This document shows positions 47,895-55,891 of a stretch of 64,000 nucleotides of DNA, in pieces. How positions within the stretch are numbered: position 1 is the stretch's first letter; the number at the start of each line of letters is the position of its first letter. Made by a program: the position numbers and the translations under genes. The DNA is from Desulfofundulus australicus DSM 11792 (lineage in GTDB: Bacteria > Bacillota > Desulfotomaculia > Desulfotomaculales > Desulfovirgulaceae): contig NZ_FQUW01000005.1 of the NCBI RefSeq assembly GCF_900129285.1, positions 62,001 to 126,000 on the forward strand. The letters are read 5' to 3'. The notes beneath the pieces are model-generated. The model made no database searches and was not told where the DNA came from. It saw only the letters and a program-made list of their open reading frames with translations.

Positions 47895-50045
47895 ATGGCT
47901 TTAAAAGCATCTCCTGAAAACACCATCTTTGCCCTGGACATCGGCACCCGCACGGTAATCGGGCTGGTGGCCATCCCCGAGGACGGCCGGCTCAGGCTGG
48001 TGGCGCAGCGGCTGGTGGAGCACCAGCGGCGAACCATGCTGGACGGCCAGATTCACGATATCCCCGGAGTCGCCCGGGCAGTAAAAACAGTGAAGGAAGA
48101 GCTGGAAGGGGAACTGGGTTTTCCCCTGCGCCAGGTGGCCATTGCCGCCGCGGGGCGCTCCCTGATCACCCGCTCCTGCCATATTGAGCAGGAGACCGGC
48201 GGTCGGGAAATCGGCTGGCCGGAAGTAAACGCCCTGGAGCTGGCGGCCATCCAGCAGGCTCACCGGGAACTGGAGGCAGACCCGAACCTGCACGCCGGGG
48301 AGTTCGCCTGCGTGGGCTACAGTATCCTTTCCTACTACCTGGATGGTTACCCCATCTCCAGCCTGATCGGTCACCGTGGTAAAACCATTGGTGCCGATGT
48401 GCTGGCCACCTTCCTGCCTGACTCGGTGGTCAACAGCCTCTATGCCGTGCTCCAGCGGGTGGAACTGGAGCCTTTAAGCCTTACCCTGGAACCCATTGCC
48501 GCCATCGAAGCGGCTATTCCCGAAAACTACCGCCTGTTAAACCTGGCCCTGGTGGATATTGGAGCCGGAACCTCCGACATCGCCATCACCAGGGACGGCG
48601 CTATCGCCGCCTACGGCATGGTCCCCGTAGCCGGAGACGAAATCACCGAAGAAATTGTCCAGAGCTGCCTGGTGGACTTCGATACCGCCGAACGCATGAA
48701 AAGGGAACTGGTCCGGGGCGGTGACATCCACTATACGGACATTGTGGGCCTGGAAAGCACCATTTCCTGCCAGGAGCTGCTGGACCGGATTGACCCGGCC
48801 TTAGAACGGCTGGCCCGGGAAATCAGCGCCCAGATCCTGGCCCAGAACGGGGGGCGTCCGCCGCGCTCGGTCTTTTGCGTGGGCGGCGGCAGCCAGGTTC
48901 CCGGCCTGACGGAAAAGATCGCCCGGGAGCTGGAGCTGGATAAAAAAAGGGTGGTCCTGCGGAACCGGCGCAGCATAGGTCAGGTGCTGGCAGTGGAAGG
49001 GGAGGACCGGATCCCCGGGCCGGAGGGGGTGACGGTGGCGGGCATAGCCCTGGTTGCTTTACGCAAACTGGGTCATGATTTCATCCACATCATGGTGAAC
49101 GGAGTGGAGCACCGGCTCTTCAATGCCCGGGAATTTACCGTGGGTAATGTGCTGGCCCTCACCGGTTTCAATCCCCGCCTGCTCATCGGGCACAACGGAA
49201 AAAACCTGGCCTTTACCTTGAACGGCAGGCGCCAGGTCATTTTTGGCGGGCTCTCCCGGCCGGCCAGGATACTGGTAAACGACCGCGAAGCCAACATGCA
49301 GACCCGGGTGTCCCACGGGGACCGGATTGTGGTTCATCCGGCCGTAAACGGCGCGGACGCCCGGGCCACAGCGGGCGACCTCCTGCCACCCGGGGAAACC
49401 ATCACCGTATACGTCAGCGACAGGCCGGTAAAAATGGCCGCCTGCTGCCTTATCAACGGACAGGCCGCCGAACCATCCCGGGAAATCCCCCCGGACAGTG
49501 AGGTGGAAATCTGCGCCGCAAAACCCCTCGGGGAGTGGCTGGCGGAGGAACTGGGCGTCCCCGCGGCGGAGCTGGGGAGATATGAGGTGCTGGTAAACGG
49601 CCGGGCTGTTTCCCCTGATTACCGGCTGCACGATGGGGACAGGGTGAACTGCCGTCACCGGGAGGAGGACCGCCGCCGACCGCCGGCTGACCCGGCAACG
49701 TTTAAGCCGGGGCCAGAGGCCCCGGCTGCTGGAGAATCCCGGAATAACCAGGATGCCGCAGAGACATTAGCCACGGATCCGGAAACAACGGGGGAAATAT
49801 CCGGTCCGGCACCCGCCCGCGGCATCACCGTGATGGTAAACGGCAGAGCCGTCACCCTCACGGGGCGTTCCAGCTATATTTTCATCGATATCTTCAACTA
49901 CATAGACCTGGATCTCGAGGGGCTCAAACCGCCCGTCTGCCTGACCCTCAACGGAAAAGAAGCATCTTTTACCGACGAGCTGCACGATGGGGATATCATT
50001 GAAATCGGCACTTCAAACCGTAAAGCGGGCAGCCATGGCCTTTAG
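47895..50045 (+). CDS. FtsA/PilM-like ATPase fold protein with C-terminal beta-grasp repeats
   Basis: 716 residues from the ATG at 47895. The first 390 residues are an actin-like ATPase of the FtsA/PilM superfamily: [20 protein letters not shown] (phosphate 1), [20 protein letters not shown] (phosphate 2) and [20 protein letters not shown] (adenosine). A 1C-like subdomain is visible at about 75-160. From about 395 to the end there are small beta-rich modules, each with a VNG turn and a DGD turn ([60 protein letters not shown]), which look like MoaD/ThiS-type beta-grasp folds. The two halves are joined by a Pro/Ala-rich linker before the last module. The class is known in Bacillota as FtsA-domain protein of unknown role, perhaps a cytoskeletal or envelope scaffold. 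It overlaps the convergent chemoreceptor gene end by 33 bases. Confidence 0.78.
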   Translation: MALKASPENTIFALDIGTRTVIGLVAIPEDGRLRLVAQRLVEHQRRTMLDGQIHDIPGVARAVKTVKEELEGELGFPLRQVAIAAAGRSLITRSCHIEQETGGREIGWPEVNALELAAIQQAHRELEADPNLHAGEFACVGYSILSYYLDGYPISSLIGHRGKTIGADVLATFLPDSVVNSLYAVLQRVELEPLSLTLEPIAAIEAAIPENYRLLNLALVDIGAGTSDIAITRDGAIAAYGMVPVAGDEITEEIVQSCLVDFDTAERMKRELVRGGDIHYTDIVGLESTISCQELLDRIDPALERLAREISAQILAQNGGRPPRSVFCVGGGSQVPGLTEKIARELELDKKRVVLRNRRSIGQVLAVEGEDRIPGPEGVTVAGIALVALRKLGHDFIHIMVNGVEHRLFNAREFTVGNVLALTGFNPRLLIGHNGKNLAFTLNGRRQVIFGGLSRPARILVNDREANMQTRVSHGDRIVVHPAVNGADARATAGDLLPPGETITVYVSDRPVKMAACCLINGQAAEPSREIPPDSEVEICAAKPLGEWLAEELGVPAAELGRYEVLVNGRAVSPDYRLHDGDRVNCRHREEDRRRPPADPATFKPGPEAPAAGESRNNQDAAETLATDPETTGEISGPAPARGITVMVNGRAVTLTGRSSYIFIDIFNYIDLDLEGLKPPVCLTLNGKEASFTDELHDGDIIEIGTSNRKAGSHGL

Positions 50046-50912
50046 CTTCTCAGCCATGCCGGAAAGGGTGGCGATGCTGCTGGCAGTTTCCTGCAGCAGG
50101 GCGCTCTGTTCCTCGGTGGAGGCGGCAATGTTCTGCACCGCTTCCGCCACCTGCCGGGAGGCTGCCGCCACATCGGCCACCTGGGAATCCACTTCCTGCA
50201 CCGCACCCAGAATATCCTTAAATGTCGAGCCGGCCTCCTCAACCACCGCCAGCCCCCGGTCCGCCTCCCGGGCCGACCCTTCCATCATGGACGTAACCTC
50301 GTGGATCTCATCCCGGATGGTGGTAACCAGATTGCCTATTTCTTCTGCCGAGGAAGCCGATCTTTCCGCCAGCTTCCGCACCTCATCGGCCACCACGGCA
50401 AAACCCCGGCCGTGCTCCCCAGCCCGGGCAGCTTCAATGGCCGCATTCAGGGCCAGCAGGTTGGTCTGGTCGGCAATGTTCCGGATGATGTCCAGTATTT
50501 CTCCAATCTGCTCGGACATGCGGGCAAAACGCTCCACCCGCTCCACCGCCTGGCGGGTAATATCGTGCATGGCCCGGATCTGGCGGCTGACCTCATCCAT
50601 CTTCCGGCCGCCGTCTTTGGCCAGGGAAGCGGCCCGGCGGGCCGTTTGGGCCACCGTTTCCGCCCGCCCGGCCACTTCCTCCACGCTGGCGGAAATCTGA
50701 ACTGCCGCGCTGGCCGTTTCCGTGGCCCCCTGGGAGATCTGCTCCGTGGCGCCGGAAAGCTGCTCGGCCAGTTCCGACGCCTGCCGGGCCTCTTCCGCCA
50801 GTTCACCGATCAGCCCGGCCAGGTTCTTCCGCATCTGCTCAAAAGAGCCGATTAATTGCCCGATTTCGTCTTTTTTCACCATGCCACCCCGCCTTATAAT
50901 TCCCGGCTGCAA
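50013..50912 (-). CDS. chemoreceptor signalling domain, C-terminal part of a split receptor
   Basis: Up to 299 residues. It opens with the second half of a HAMP domain ([20 protein letters not shown]) followed by a complete signalling domain: [40 protein letters not shown] and [20 protein letters not shown]. The first half of the HAMP and two membrane segments are encoded in the other frame just upstream (50894-51223). The open frame extends to a TTG at 50912, but no good ribosome site supports an independent start there; the ATG at 50882 follows GGGGTGGC very closely. A one-base change in a run of six T (about 50905) would join the halves. It overlaps the FtsA-like gene at its 3' end by 33 bases. 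Confidence 0.8.
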   Translation of the reverse strand: MQPGIIRRGGMVKKDEIGQLIGSFEQMRKNLAGLIGELAEEARQASELAEQLSGATEQISQGATETASAAVQISASVEEVAGRAETVAQTARRAASLAKDGGRKMDEVSRQIRAMHDITRQAVERVERFARMSEQIGEILDIIRNIADQTNLLALNAAIEAARAGEHGRGFAVVADEVRKLAERSASSAEEIGNLVTTIRDEIHEVTSMMEGSAREADRGLAVVEEAGSTFKDILGAVQEVDSQVADVAAASRQVAEAVQNIAASTEEQSALLQETASSIATLSGMAEKLKAMAARFTV

Positions 50913-51223
50913 AAAAGGTCGCCCCCGTCTTTCAAATCACCGCTGGCCACCCGTTCAGCCATCCCGGCCAGGTTTTTTAAAGGAATGGCCAGCACAAAAC
51001 GAGCCAGCAGGTAGTTGATCTCTCCGACGATCAGCCCCGCCAGTACACAGGCTCCAAAAAACGACGGCCGGAATACCACTCCGGAGGGTAATCCCAGGGC
51101 TACCACAAAGAAAGGGAAAACCGCCCCGATAAGCAATCCCATCACTATCATGGAAAGAAACAACACCCGGAACAAACTGCCCCTGGCGGCCAGGCGGCAC
51201 AACACCTCATTTTGCAATCCCAT
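50894..51223 (-). CDS. membrane and HAMP part of the split chemoreceptor
   Basis: 109 residues, ATG at 51223. Two membrane segments (about 20-43 and 58-78) enclose only a short outside loop ([13 protein letters not shown]), so there is no ligand-binding domain. After them comes [20 protein letters not shown], the first helix of a HAMP domain, and then the frame ends after DLFCSREL. The second HAMP helix and signalling domain are in the next frame (see 50013-50912). The gene follows the globin-coupled transducer gene by 11 bases. A receptor with two membrane segments and no sensor may respond to membrane or cytoplasmic signals, perhaps through the adjacent globin protein. Confidence 0.7.
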   Translation of the reverse strand: MGLQNEVLCRLAARGSLFRVLFLSMIVMGLLIGAVFPFFVVALGLPSGVVFRPSFFGACVLAGLIVGEINYLLARFVLAIPLKNLAGMAERVASGDLKDGGDLFCSREL

Positions 51224-51234
51224 GGCAAGCCCCC

Positions 51235-51990
51235 CTATAGATTATCATCGTTGATCTTCTGCATCTTCATAATAGCTTCACTGTTCTTCTGGATCATCCC
51301 GGCAATTTCTTTGGCGGAATTTGCCGACTGCTGGGCCAGCTTGCGCACCGCCTGGGCCACCACGGTGAAGGTGCGGCCGTGCTCCCCGGCCCGCGCGGCC
51401 TCAATGGCCGCATTCAAAGCCAGGAGGTTGGTTTCATCGGCTATATGGGAAATGACTCCCGCCACCTTGCCCACGTCCTGCTGCATTTGCATCAATTGTT
51501 CCAGTTGCTGGATGATATAGTTTTCGATTGCCAACTGCATGTCCAGGTTGATCCTCCTGGCAAAAGCATTGAAAGCGCGCTGGACGGCGGCCATATCATC
51601 TCCATGATGTTCAATTAAAATGCGCTGGATCTCCTGGCAGTACATCTGATAGGCCCCCAAATACCAGCGGGGGGAAAGGCCGATGTCAAGGTGCTTGCGC
51701 CCGATATACAGGCGTTGCTTGAAATACTGCTCGTCCAAAACCGGTGAAGTCAGGCTGATAAAATACTGCTTCTGGGTTTCCTTAAGCCTGTTTACATTGC
51801 TGTGCCTCTCGATAATTTTTTTGAGCTGGGGAAACTGCAAAATGTGCCCGTAAAAATAATCCACCACGCGGTCGGCTTCTTTCACAAACAAATCCCGGTA
51901 CCGGGCCATAATCTCCAGGTCTTCCAGTGAAATGGCCAGGTATTGGACCTGAGTCTGGCGTGATTTTTCATGATCGACCATTACCTTCAT
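51235..51990 (-). CDS. globin-coupled signal transducer (protoglobin plus short chemoreceptor tip)
   Basis: 251 residues from the ATG at 51990 (GAGGAAGAG upstream); another ATG at 52017 directly abuts the preceding stop. The N-terminal 170 residues are a sensor globin: [20 protein letters not shown], then [20 protein letters not shown], where the His of GRKHLDIGL is the proximal heme ligand as in HemAT. The C-terminal part is a shortened chemoreceptor hairpin: [20 protein letters not shown] then [20 protein letters not shown]. There is no membrane segment. It is much shorter than HemAT (about 430), with just enough of the tip to join a receptor array. It should sense O2, NO or CO. The next genes encode the split chemoreceptor. 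Confidence 0.9.
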   Translation of the reverse strand: MKVMVDHEKSRQTQVQYLAISLEDLEIMARYRDLFVKEADRVVDYFYGHILQFPQLKKIIERHSNVNRLKETQKQYFISLTSPVLDEQYFKQRLYIGRKHLDIGLSPRWYLGAYQMYCQEIQRILIEHHGDDMAAVQRAFNAFARRINLDMQLAIENYIIQQLEQLMQMQQDVGKVAGVISHIADETNLLALNAAIEAARAGEHGRTFTVVAQAVRKLAQQSANSAKEIAGMIQKNSEAIMKMQKINDDNL

Positions 51991-52017
51991 AGTCTCTTCC
52001 TCGCTTTTAGGTAACAT

Positions 52018-52470
52018 TTAGGTCCTGCCCTTTTGCAGTTCCCGGGCTAAAAGGGCGGCCAACTGGGGGTGCTGCTCCTTGATCCGGGCCAGGTAAAGGA
52101 AGACGCTGCCCGGGTAGTCGATGGTTTCCTGCAGCAGGGCGCTTTCCAGGGCTGAACGCACCAGGGCAATAACGCAGTCGGGGGAATGGTTGTCGCGACA
52201 CTGCCGGCACTGGCGGCAGGTCTCGGCAATGGCCCCGGCCACCTGTTCCGGGTAGTAGGGCTTAAAATCCTGAGCGGGAAGAAGCCTGGAGGCTCCGGGA
52301 ATATCCAGGAGCTTCTTCTGTGCAGCAAAGCTTAATACTTTGCGGGCAAACCCCACCAGGCACTGGGACGGATTGCAACCGGGGGAATTATACAGGTCAC
52401 AGCCCTGGCAGATACGGTCAAGCTGTGTTTCCAAAGCCGCCAGGTTTATTTCTTCCACCTTAACCGCCAT
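52018..52470 (-). CDS. cysteine-rich protein of unknown function
   Basis: 150 residues, ATG at 52470, starting 3 bases after the preceding stop. It has four groups of cysteines: CQGC (about 22-25), CNPSQC (about 32-37), CRQCRQC (about 85-91) and one in DNHSPDCVIAL. I do not recognise the family. The pattern could hold one or two Fe-S clusters or zinc. The rest is helical and acidic, without membrane segments. Its close coupling with the siroheme-reductase-like gene upstream and the globin transducer downstream suggests an electron carrier or a signalling link between them. The CDLYNSPGCNPSQC run is the best search seed. Confidence 0.7.
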   Translation of the reverse strand: MAVKVEEINLAALETQLDRICQGCDLYNSPGCNPSQCLVGFARKVLSFAAQKKLLDIPGASRLLPAQDFKPYYPEQVAGAIAETCRQCRQCRDNHSPDCVIALVRSALESALLQETIDYPGSVFLYLARIKEQHPQLAALLARELQKGRT

Positions 52471-52473
52471 CTT

Positions 52474-53196
52474 TTAATTGCCACCTCCCCCACCCTGCAA
52501 AAACCTGGCAAATTCAGACGCCTCCTCTTCCGGTGCCGCCAGCAGCTCCGCGGGAGGCTGGAACTGGTTTTCTCCAACCCGGGCCAGGGTTTGACAGAGG
52601 CGCTCATGGGGCTGGGCCAGGTTACGGTAGCGTTCCAGCACAAAATCCAGCAATTGCATTACCTGCCCGGCCGTGACTTTGCGGGCAAGGGGAACACCGT
52701 GGACCGGCTTGACCGTACTTCCCCGCCCGCCGATGAAAACGTCAAACCGGTTCTGACCCGAAGCCCGGGCCCCAAAATCGGCACACTGGGGTTCCGTACA
52801 GCCCCGGGGGCACCCCGCCACGGCAATTTTAAAATCCTTGGGCACTTCCTGCCCCACGCATTTCTCCTGAATCGCAATCCCCAGACCAAGGGCATCGGCA
52901 ATGGCCCGCGGGCAAAGATCCTGGTTTCCCGGGCAGGCTTTCACCGGCCGCACCACCTTGCCGAAGGGGGCCACCTTCAAACCCAGCGGCTCCAGGGCGG
53001 CCACCAGCTTCTCCACATTTTCCTCCGGCAGCAGAACCACCACCGTCTGGCGGGCGGTCATCTTCAGCCGGAACACATTATTTTCCCGGGCTGCCTGGCC
53101 CAGGCCAGCCCATTGTTCCGGAGTCATCACGCCGCAAGCGGCCATGATGTCCACCGCGATCAAACCGTTTCTCTGCTTGAAATACCCTTCACCCAT
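52474..53196 (-). CDS. small siroheme-type nitrite/sulfite reductase-like protein
   Basis: 240 residues, ATG at 53196 with AAAGGAGG. The N-terminal half is a ferredoxin-like half-domain of sulfite/nitrite reductases (RLKMTARQTVVVLLPEENVE). The Fe-S/siroheme ligand groups are RPVKACPGNQDLCPRA and AVAGCPRGCTEPQCADFGA. The second is the standard CxxxC motif of the family. The first is spaced Cys-x6-Cys, one residue more than the usual Cys-x5-Cys. At 240 residues it is about the size of the small anaerobic sulfite reductases of archaea and clostridia. It could reduce sulfite or nitrite or have a redox-sensing function. It is the first gene of a run with a Cys-rich protein, the globin transducer and a chemoreceptor. 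Confidence 0.83.
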   Translation of the reverse strand: MGEGYFKQRNGLIAVDIMAACGVMTPEQWAGLGQAARENNVFRLKMTARQTVVVLLPEENVEKLVAALEPLGLKVAPFGKVVRPVKACPGNQDLCPRAIADALGLGIAIQEKCVGQEVPKDFKIAVAGCPRGCTEPQCADFGARASGQNRFDVFIGGRGSTVKPVHGVPLARKVTAGQVMQLLDFVLERYRNLAQPHERLCQTLARVGENQFQPPAELLAAPEEEASEFARFLQGGGGGN

Positions 53197-53219
53197 TGGG
53201 GGAACACAACCTCCTTTTT

Positions 53220-53359
53220 ATCAATTGATTGGATGGAATACTGCTGTCATACCCGCCACAACCTGCTCCTTTTTGTCCAGCGGGTACCTGATTAATGATA
53301 TTTGCCAGAGCCAGGAATATTCCTTCCTAGAAATAATATTTTTTCTTATTACTAATAAG
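53220..53359. promoter_or_regulatory. cluster of three palindromes upstream of the siroheme-reductase-like gene
   Basis: ATCAATTGAT (53220-53229), AGGAATATTCCT (53313-53324) and CTTATT-ACT-AATAAG (53345-53359). All three are perfect inverted repeats in the 262-base control region of the run that includes the globin transducer. Confidence 0.4.
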
Positions 53360-53386
53360 GTGGCCCCACCCTGATTGATATTTAAA

Positions 53387-53429
53387 CTTTAAAGCCGGGC
53401 CGGTGCTAAACCGGGCCCGGCTTTAAAGG
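53387..53429 (-). terminator. terminator after cooF
   Basis: CTTTAAAGCCGGG-CCGG (53387-53403) pairs with CCGGGCCCGGCTTTAAAG (53411-53428) with one bulged base. On the minus strand the stem is followed by TTTAAATAT. It begins about 30 bases after the cooF stop. Confidence 0.7.
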
Positions 53430-53458
53430 CGACAGAGCCCCGCTCCACATACTGGGAG

Positions 53459-53962
53459 CTATAGATTGCTCAAAGCGCGGTTCAGGACATCCAGACGCCG
53501 CTTATCACTGTATTCGTCCACCTCGTCGTAGACCAGAGCCCCGGTGGGGCAGGCCCGGACACAGGCCGGCACCCCTTTTTCGTCCCGGCACTCCCGGTCG
53601 CACTTCAGGGCCAGAGTGCCGTCGGCGTCACTGCGGATGACGCCGTAGGGGCAGACCATGACGCACATCCAGCAGGCGGTGCACTGCTGGTCGCCGCCTA
53701 CATTGGTCACGGTACCGTCCTCCTGCCGGTGCATGGCCCCGGCAATGCAGGCGTCGATGCAGGGGGCGTCCTGGCAGTGGCGGCAGTTCAGGGGGGCTTT
53801 GTGCCCACCCGCCTGGTGGATGAAAATGCGGGCGCGGGGCCTTTCACCGTTCAACACGGCGCCCAGGAGGCTGCCGGCACCGGAGTGGGCCACGGCACAG
53901 GCCAGCTGGCAGGAGCGGCAGCCCAGGCAGCGGTCGTAACGGATTAAAACTTCTTTCGGCAT
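53459..53962 (-). CDS. cooF: CooF-type ferredoxin of CO dehydrogenase
   Basis: 167 residues from the ATG at 53962, with GGGGGTGGG upstream. Four [4Fe-4S] groups: CLGCRSCQLAC, CRHCQDAPCIDAC (residue order CRHCQDAPC), CTACWMCVMVCP and CDRECRDEKGVPACVRACP. It begins VLIRYDRCLGCRSCQLACAV. The gene starts 12 bases after the cooS stop and the arrangement FNOR-cooS-cooF is widely conserved. CooF accepts electrons from the CooS D-cluster and passes them on, here most likely to the FAD-NAD(P) oxidoreductase encoded upstream. There is no energy-converting hydrogenase (Ech/CooH) nearby, so this is not the hydrogenogenic type. Confidence 0.9.
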   Translation of the reverse strand: MPKEVLIRYDRCLGCRSCQLACAVAHSGAGSLLGAVLNGERPRARIFIHQAGGHKAPLNCRHCQDAPCIDACIAGAMHRQEDGTVTNVGGDQQCTACWMCVMVCPYGVIRSDADGTLALKCDRECRDEKGVPACVRACPTGALVYDEVDEYSDKRRLDVLNRALSNL

Positions 53963-53974
53963 CCTGCCCACCCC

Positions 53975-55837
53975 CTAAATGCCCATAGCGGCCCGTTTAT
54001 CATCAATATGCGCGATGACTAACTCAGCTGCCTTGAAGGGGTCTGTTTCCACCGCAAAATAGCCGCCTACCAGATCTTTCGCCTGCCTGGTGAGCAGATC
54101 CGCCACCACGTTGCTCCCCAAAACGGGAGGTACCGTGCCCAGAACGGTGAAAATCCCGGAAGCAACCACATAGGCGCCGATGCTTACCGCCTTTTCCGAC
54201 ATCCACTCGGGCGCCGCCCCGGCCACCGGCAGGTCGGCAATGTCCACGCCAAGTTCTCTGGCCAGCGCTGCAGCAACTGTCAGAATCCGGCTGATGTCCA
54301 CACAGGAACCCATGTGCAAAACAGGAGGCAGGCCGAGCGCCCGGCAAACTTCCGCCAGGCCCGCGCCGGCCAGTTCCGCCGCCTCCGGCAGGAGCAGCCC
54401 TGCCTTGGCGCTGGCAATGGCTGCGCAACCCGTTTCCACCACCAGCACATCCCGGGCAATCAGGGCCTTTGCCAGGTTCACGTGGCTGTGGTCCTGGGTG
54501 ACTTTCGGGTTATTGCAGCCCACCAGAGCGGCAATTCCCCTGATCTTTTTGTTTTTCACCGCCTCGATGAGGGGGTCGAGGGTGCCGCCCAGGGCGTTCA
54601 AAAGGGCCTCCACACTGAAACCGGCCACGTATTCAGCGGTCTCCTCAGGAATATAGACACGGTTTTGGTCCCGGTTGGGATAATTTTCAATGGCCTGAAG
54701 GATAATCTTCCGGGCGGTTTCCAGGGCGTTGTGTTCATCTAATGGTATATGAAGGGCGCCCGGGAACTTTGCCTTGGGCGAGGTGGAAATAAACTTCGTA
54801 TGGTAGCAGGCAGCCAGCTGGCCGAGGGCGGGCATGATGCACTGCACGTCCACCACCACCGCCTCCAGGGCACCGGTAATTATTGCCAGCTCCTGCTGAA
54901 GGAAATTGCCGGCCACAGGAACACCGTGGCGCATGAGAATTTCGTTGCCGGTACAACACATCCCCACCAGGTTGATGCCGCTGGCTCCTTTAGCCCGGGC
55001 CGCGGAAATTAGAGCCAGATCTTTTGCCGCCGCCACCAGCATCTCCGACAGTACGGGCTCGTGGCCGTGAACGAGAATATTTACTGCGTCCTTGCTGAGA
55101 ACGCCCAGGTTGCTCCTGCCCCTCACCGGGCGGGGAGTGCCGAATAAAACGTCGGAAAACTCCGTGGCCAGCAATGAGCCGCCCCAGCCGTCGGAAAGGC
55201 TGCAGCGCAGGCCGTGCAAAATCAGGTTGGCCGGGTCGTTGTCCACGCCAAAATGGGTGCGGTGCATGGCTTCCACCACTTCCCGGTCAATCCCGCGGGG
55301 GGTGATGCCCAGTTTTTCCCATATCTCCTTCCGCTTCACGGGAACCCGGTTTATGCCCTGCAGGTAGCCTTTCCTGGTACCGAACTCCTCCAGCGCCGCT
55401 TCTGCCAGTTTTTTAGCTATGACCTGAACCGTCTCACCTTCGGTGGACAGGCCAAACTCCCGGGCCAGGGCCATGAGTTTACTCTCATCCTTAATGGTAT
55501 AGTCCCTGATCTCCCCGGCGGCAACACCTCGAAGGGTTTCGACAATGTCCCGTCCGTGGTCCGAGTGGGCTGCCGCTCCGGCGGCAATCATCCGCAACAG
55601 GTTTCGCGCCACAATAATGTCGCCGGTGGCTCCACAAACTCCCTTCTGCGGGCCATCACCAAAGGGATCGATGCGGCACGGGCCCATATTGCAGTTCCGG
55701 CAGCAAAGCCCCAGTTCCCCAAAACCGCACTGGGGCTGCTGGGCCAGGTAACGGTCCCAGGCGGTTTCCAGGCCTTCATCACGGGCAACTTTAAGCATCT
55801 GCAGGGAAGCCGGATCGATGGAACGGGTATCCTTCAT
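53975..55837 (-). CDS. cooS: anaerobic Ni-containing carbon monoxide dehydrogenase catalytic subunit
   Basis: 620 residues from the ATG at 55837, with GGAGAGG. The cluster-binding residues are all present: D- and B-cluster cysteines in QCGFGELGLCCRNCNMGPCR (with GVCGA after), and the C-cluster ligands as His in VHGHEPVLSE and cysteines in MCCTGNEIL, DVQCIMPAL, LVGCNNPKV, ETGCAAIASAK and GSCVDISRI. The enzyme oxidises CO to CO2 or the reverse. There is no acetyl-CoA synthase subunit in the window, so this copy is not shown to be in the Wood-Ljungdahl pathway. With CooF and the flavin oxidoreductase it forms the type of cluster linked in the literature to NAD(P)H formation or protection from CO and oxidants. 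Confidence 0.96.
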   Translation of the reverse strand: MKDTRSIDPASLQMLKVARDEGLETAWDRYLAQQPQCGFGELGLCCRNCNMGPCRIDPFGDGPQKGVCGATGDIIVARNLLRMIAAGAAAHSDHGRDIVETLRGVAAGEIRDYTIKDESKLMALAREFGLSTEGETVQVIAKKLAEAALEEFGTRKGYLQGINRVPVKRKEIWEKLGITPRGIDREVVEAMHRTHFGVDNDPANLILHGLRCSLSDGWGGSLLATEFSDVLFGTPRPVRGRSNLGVLSKDAVNILVHGHEPVLSEMLVAAAKDLALISAARAKGASGINLVGMCCTGNEILMRHGVPVAGNFLQQELAIITGALEAVVVDVQCIMPALGQLAACYHTKFISTSPKAKFPGALHIPLDEHNALETARKIILQAIENYPNRDQNRVYIPEETAEYVAGFSVEALLNALGGTLDPLIEAVKNKKIRGIAALVGCNNPKVTQDHSHVNLAKALIARDVLVVETGCAAIASAKAGLLLPEAAELAGAGLAEVCRALGLPPVLHMGSCVDISRILTVAAALARELGVDIADLPVAGAAPEWMSEKAVSIGAYVVASGIFTVLGTVPPVLGSNVVADLLTRQAKDLVGGYFAVETDPFKAAELVIAHIDDKRAAMGI

Positions 55838-55891
55838 GGCATACCTCTCCTTTCGCAAAATTCGAAAATTTCCCGGATAAATTGATGGCCC

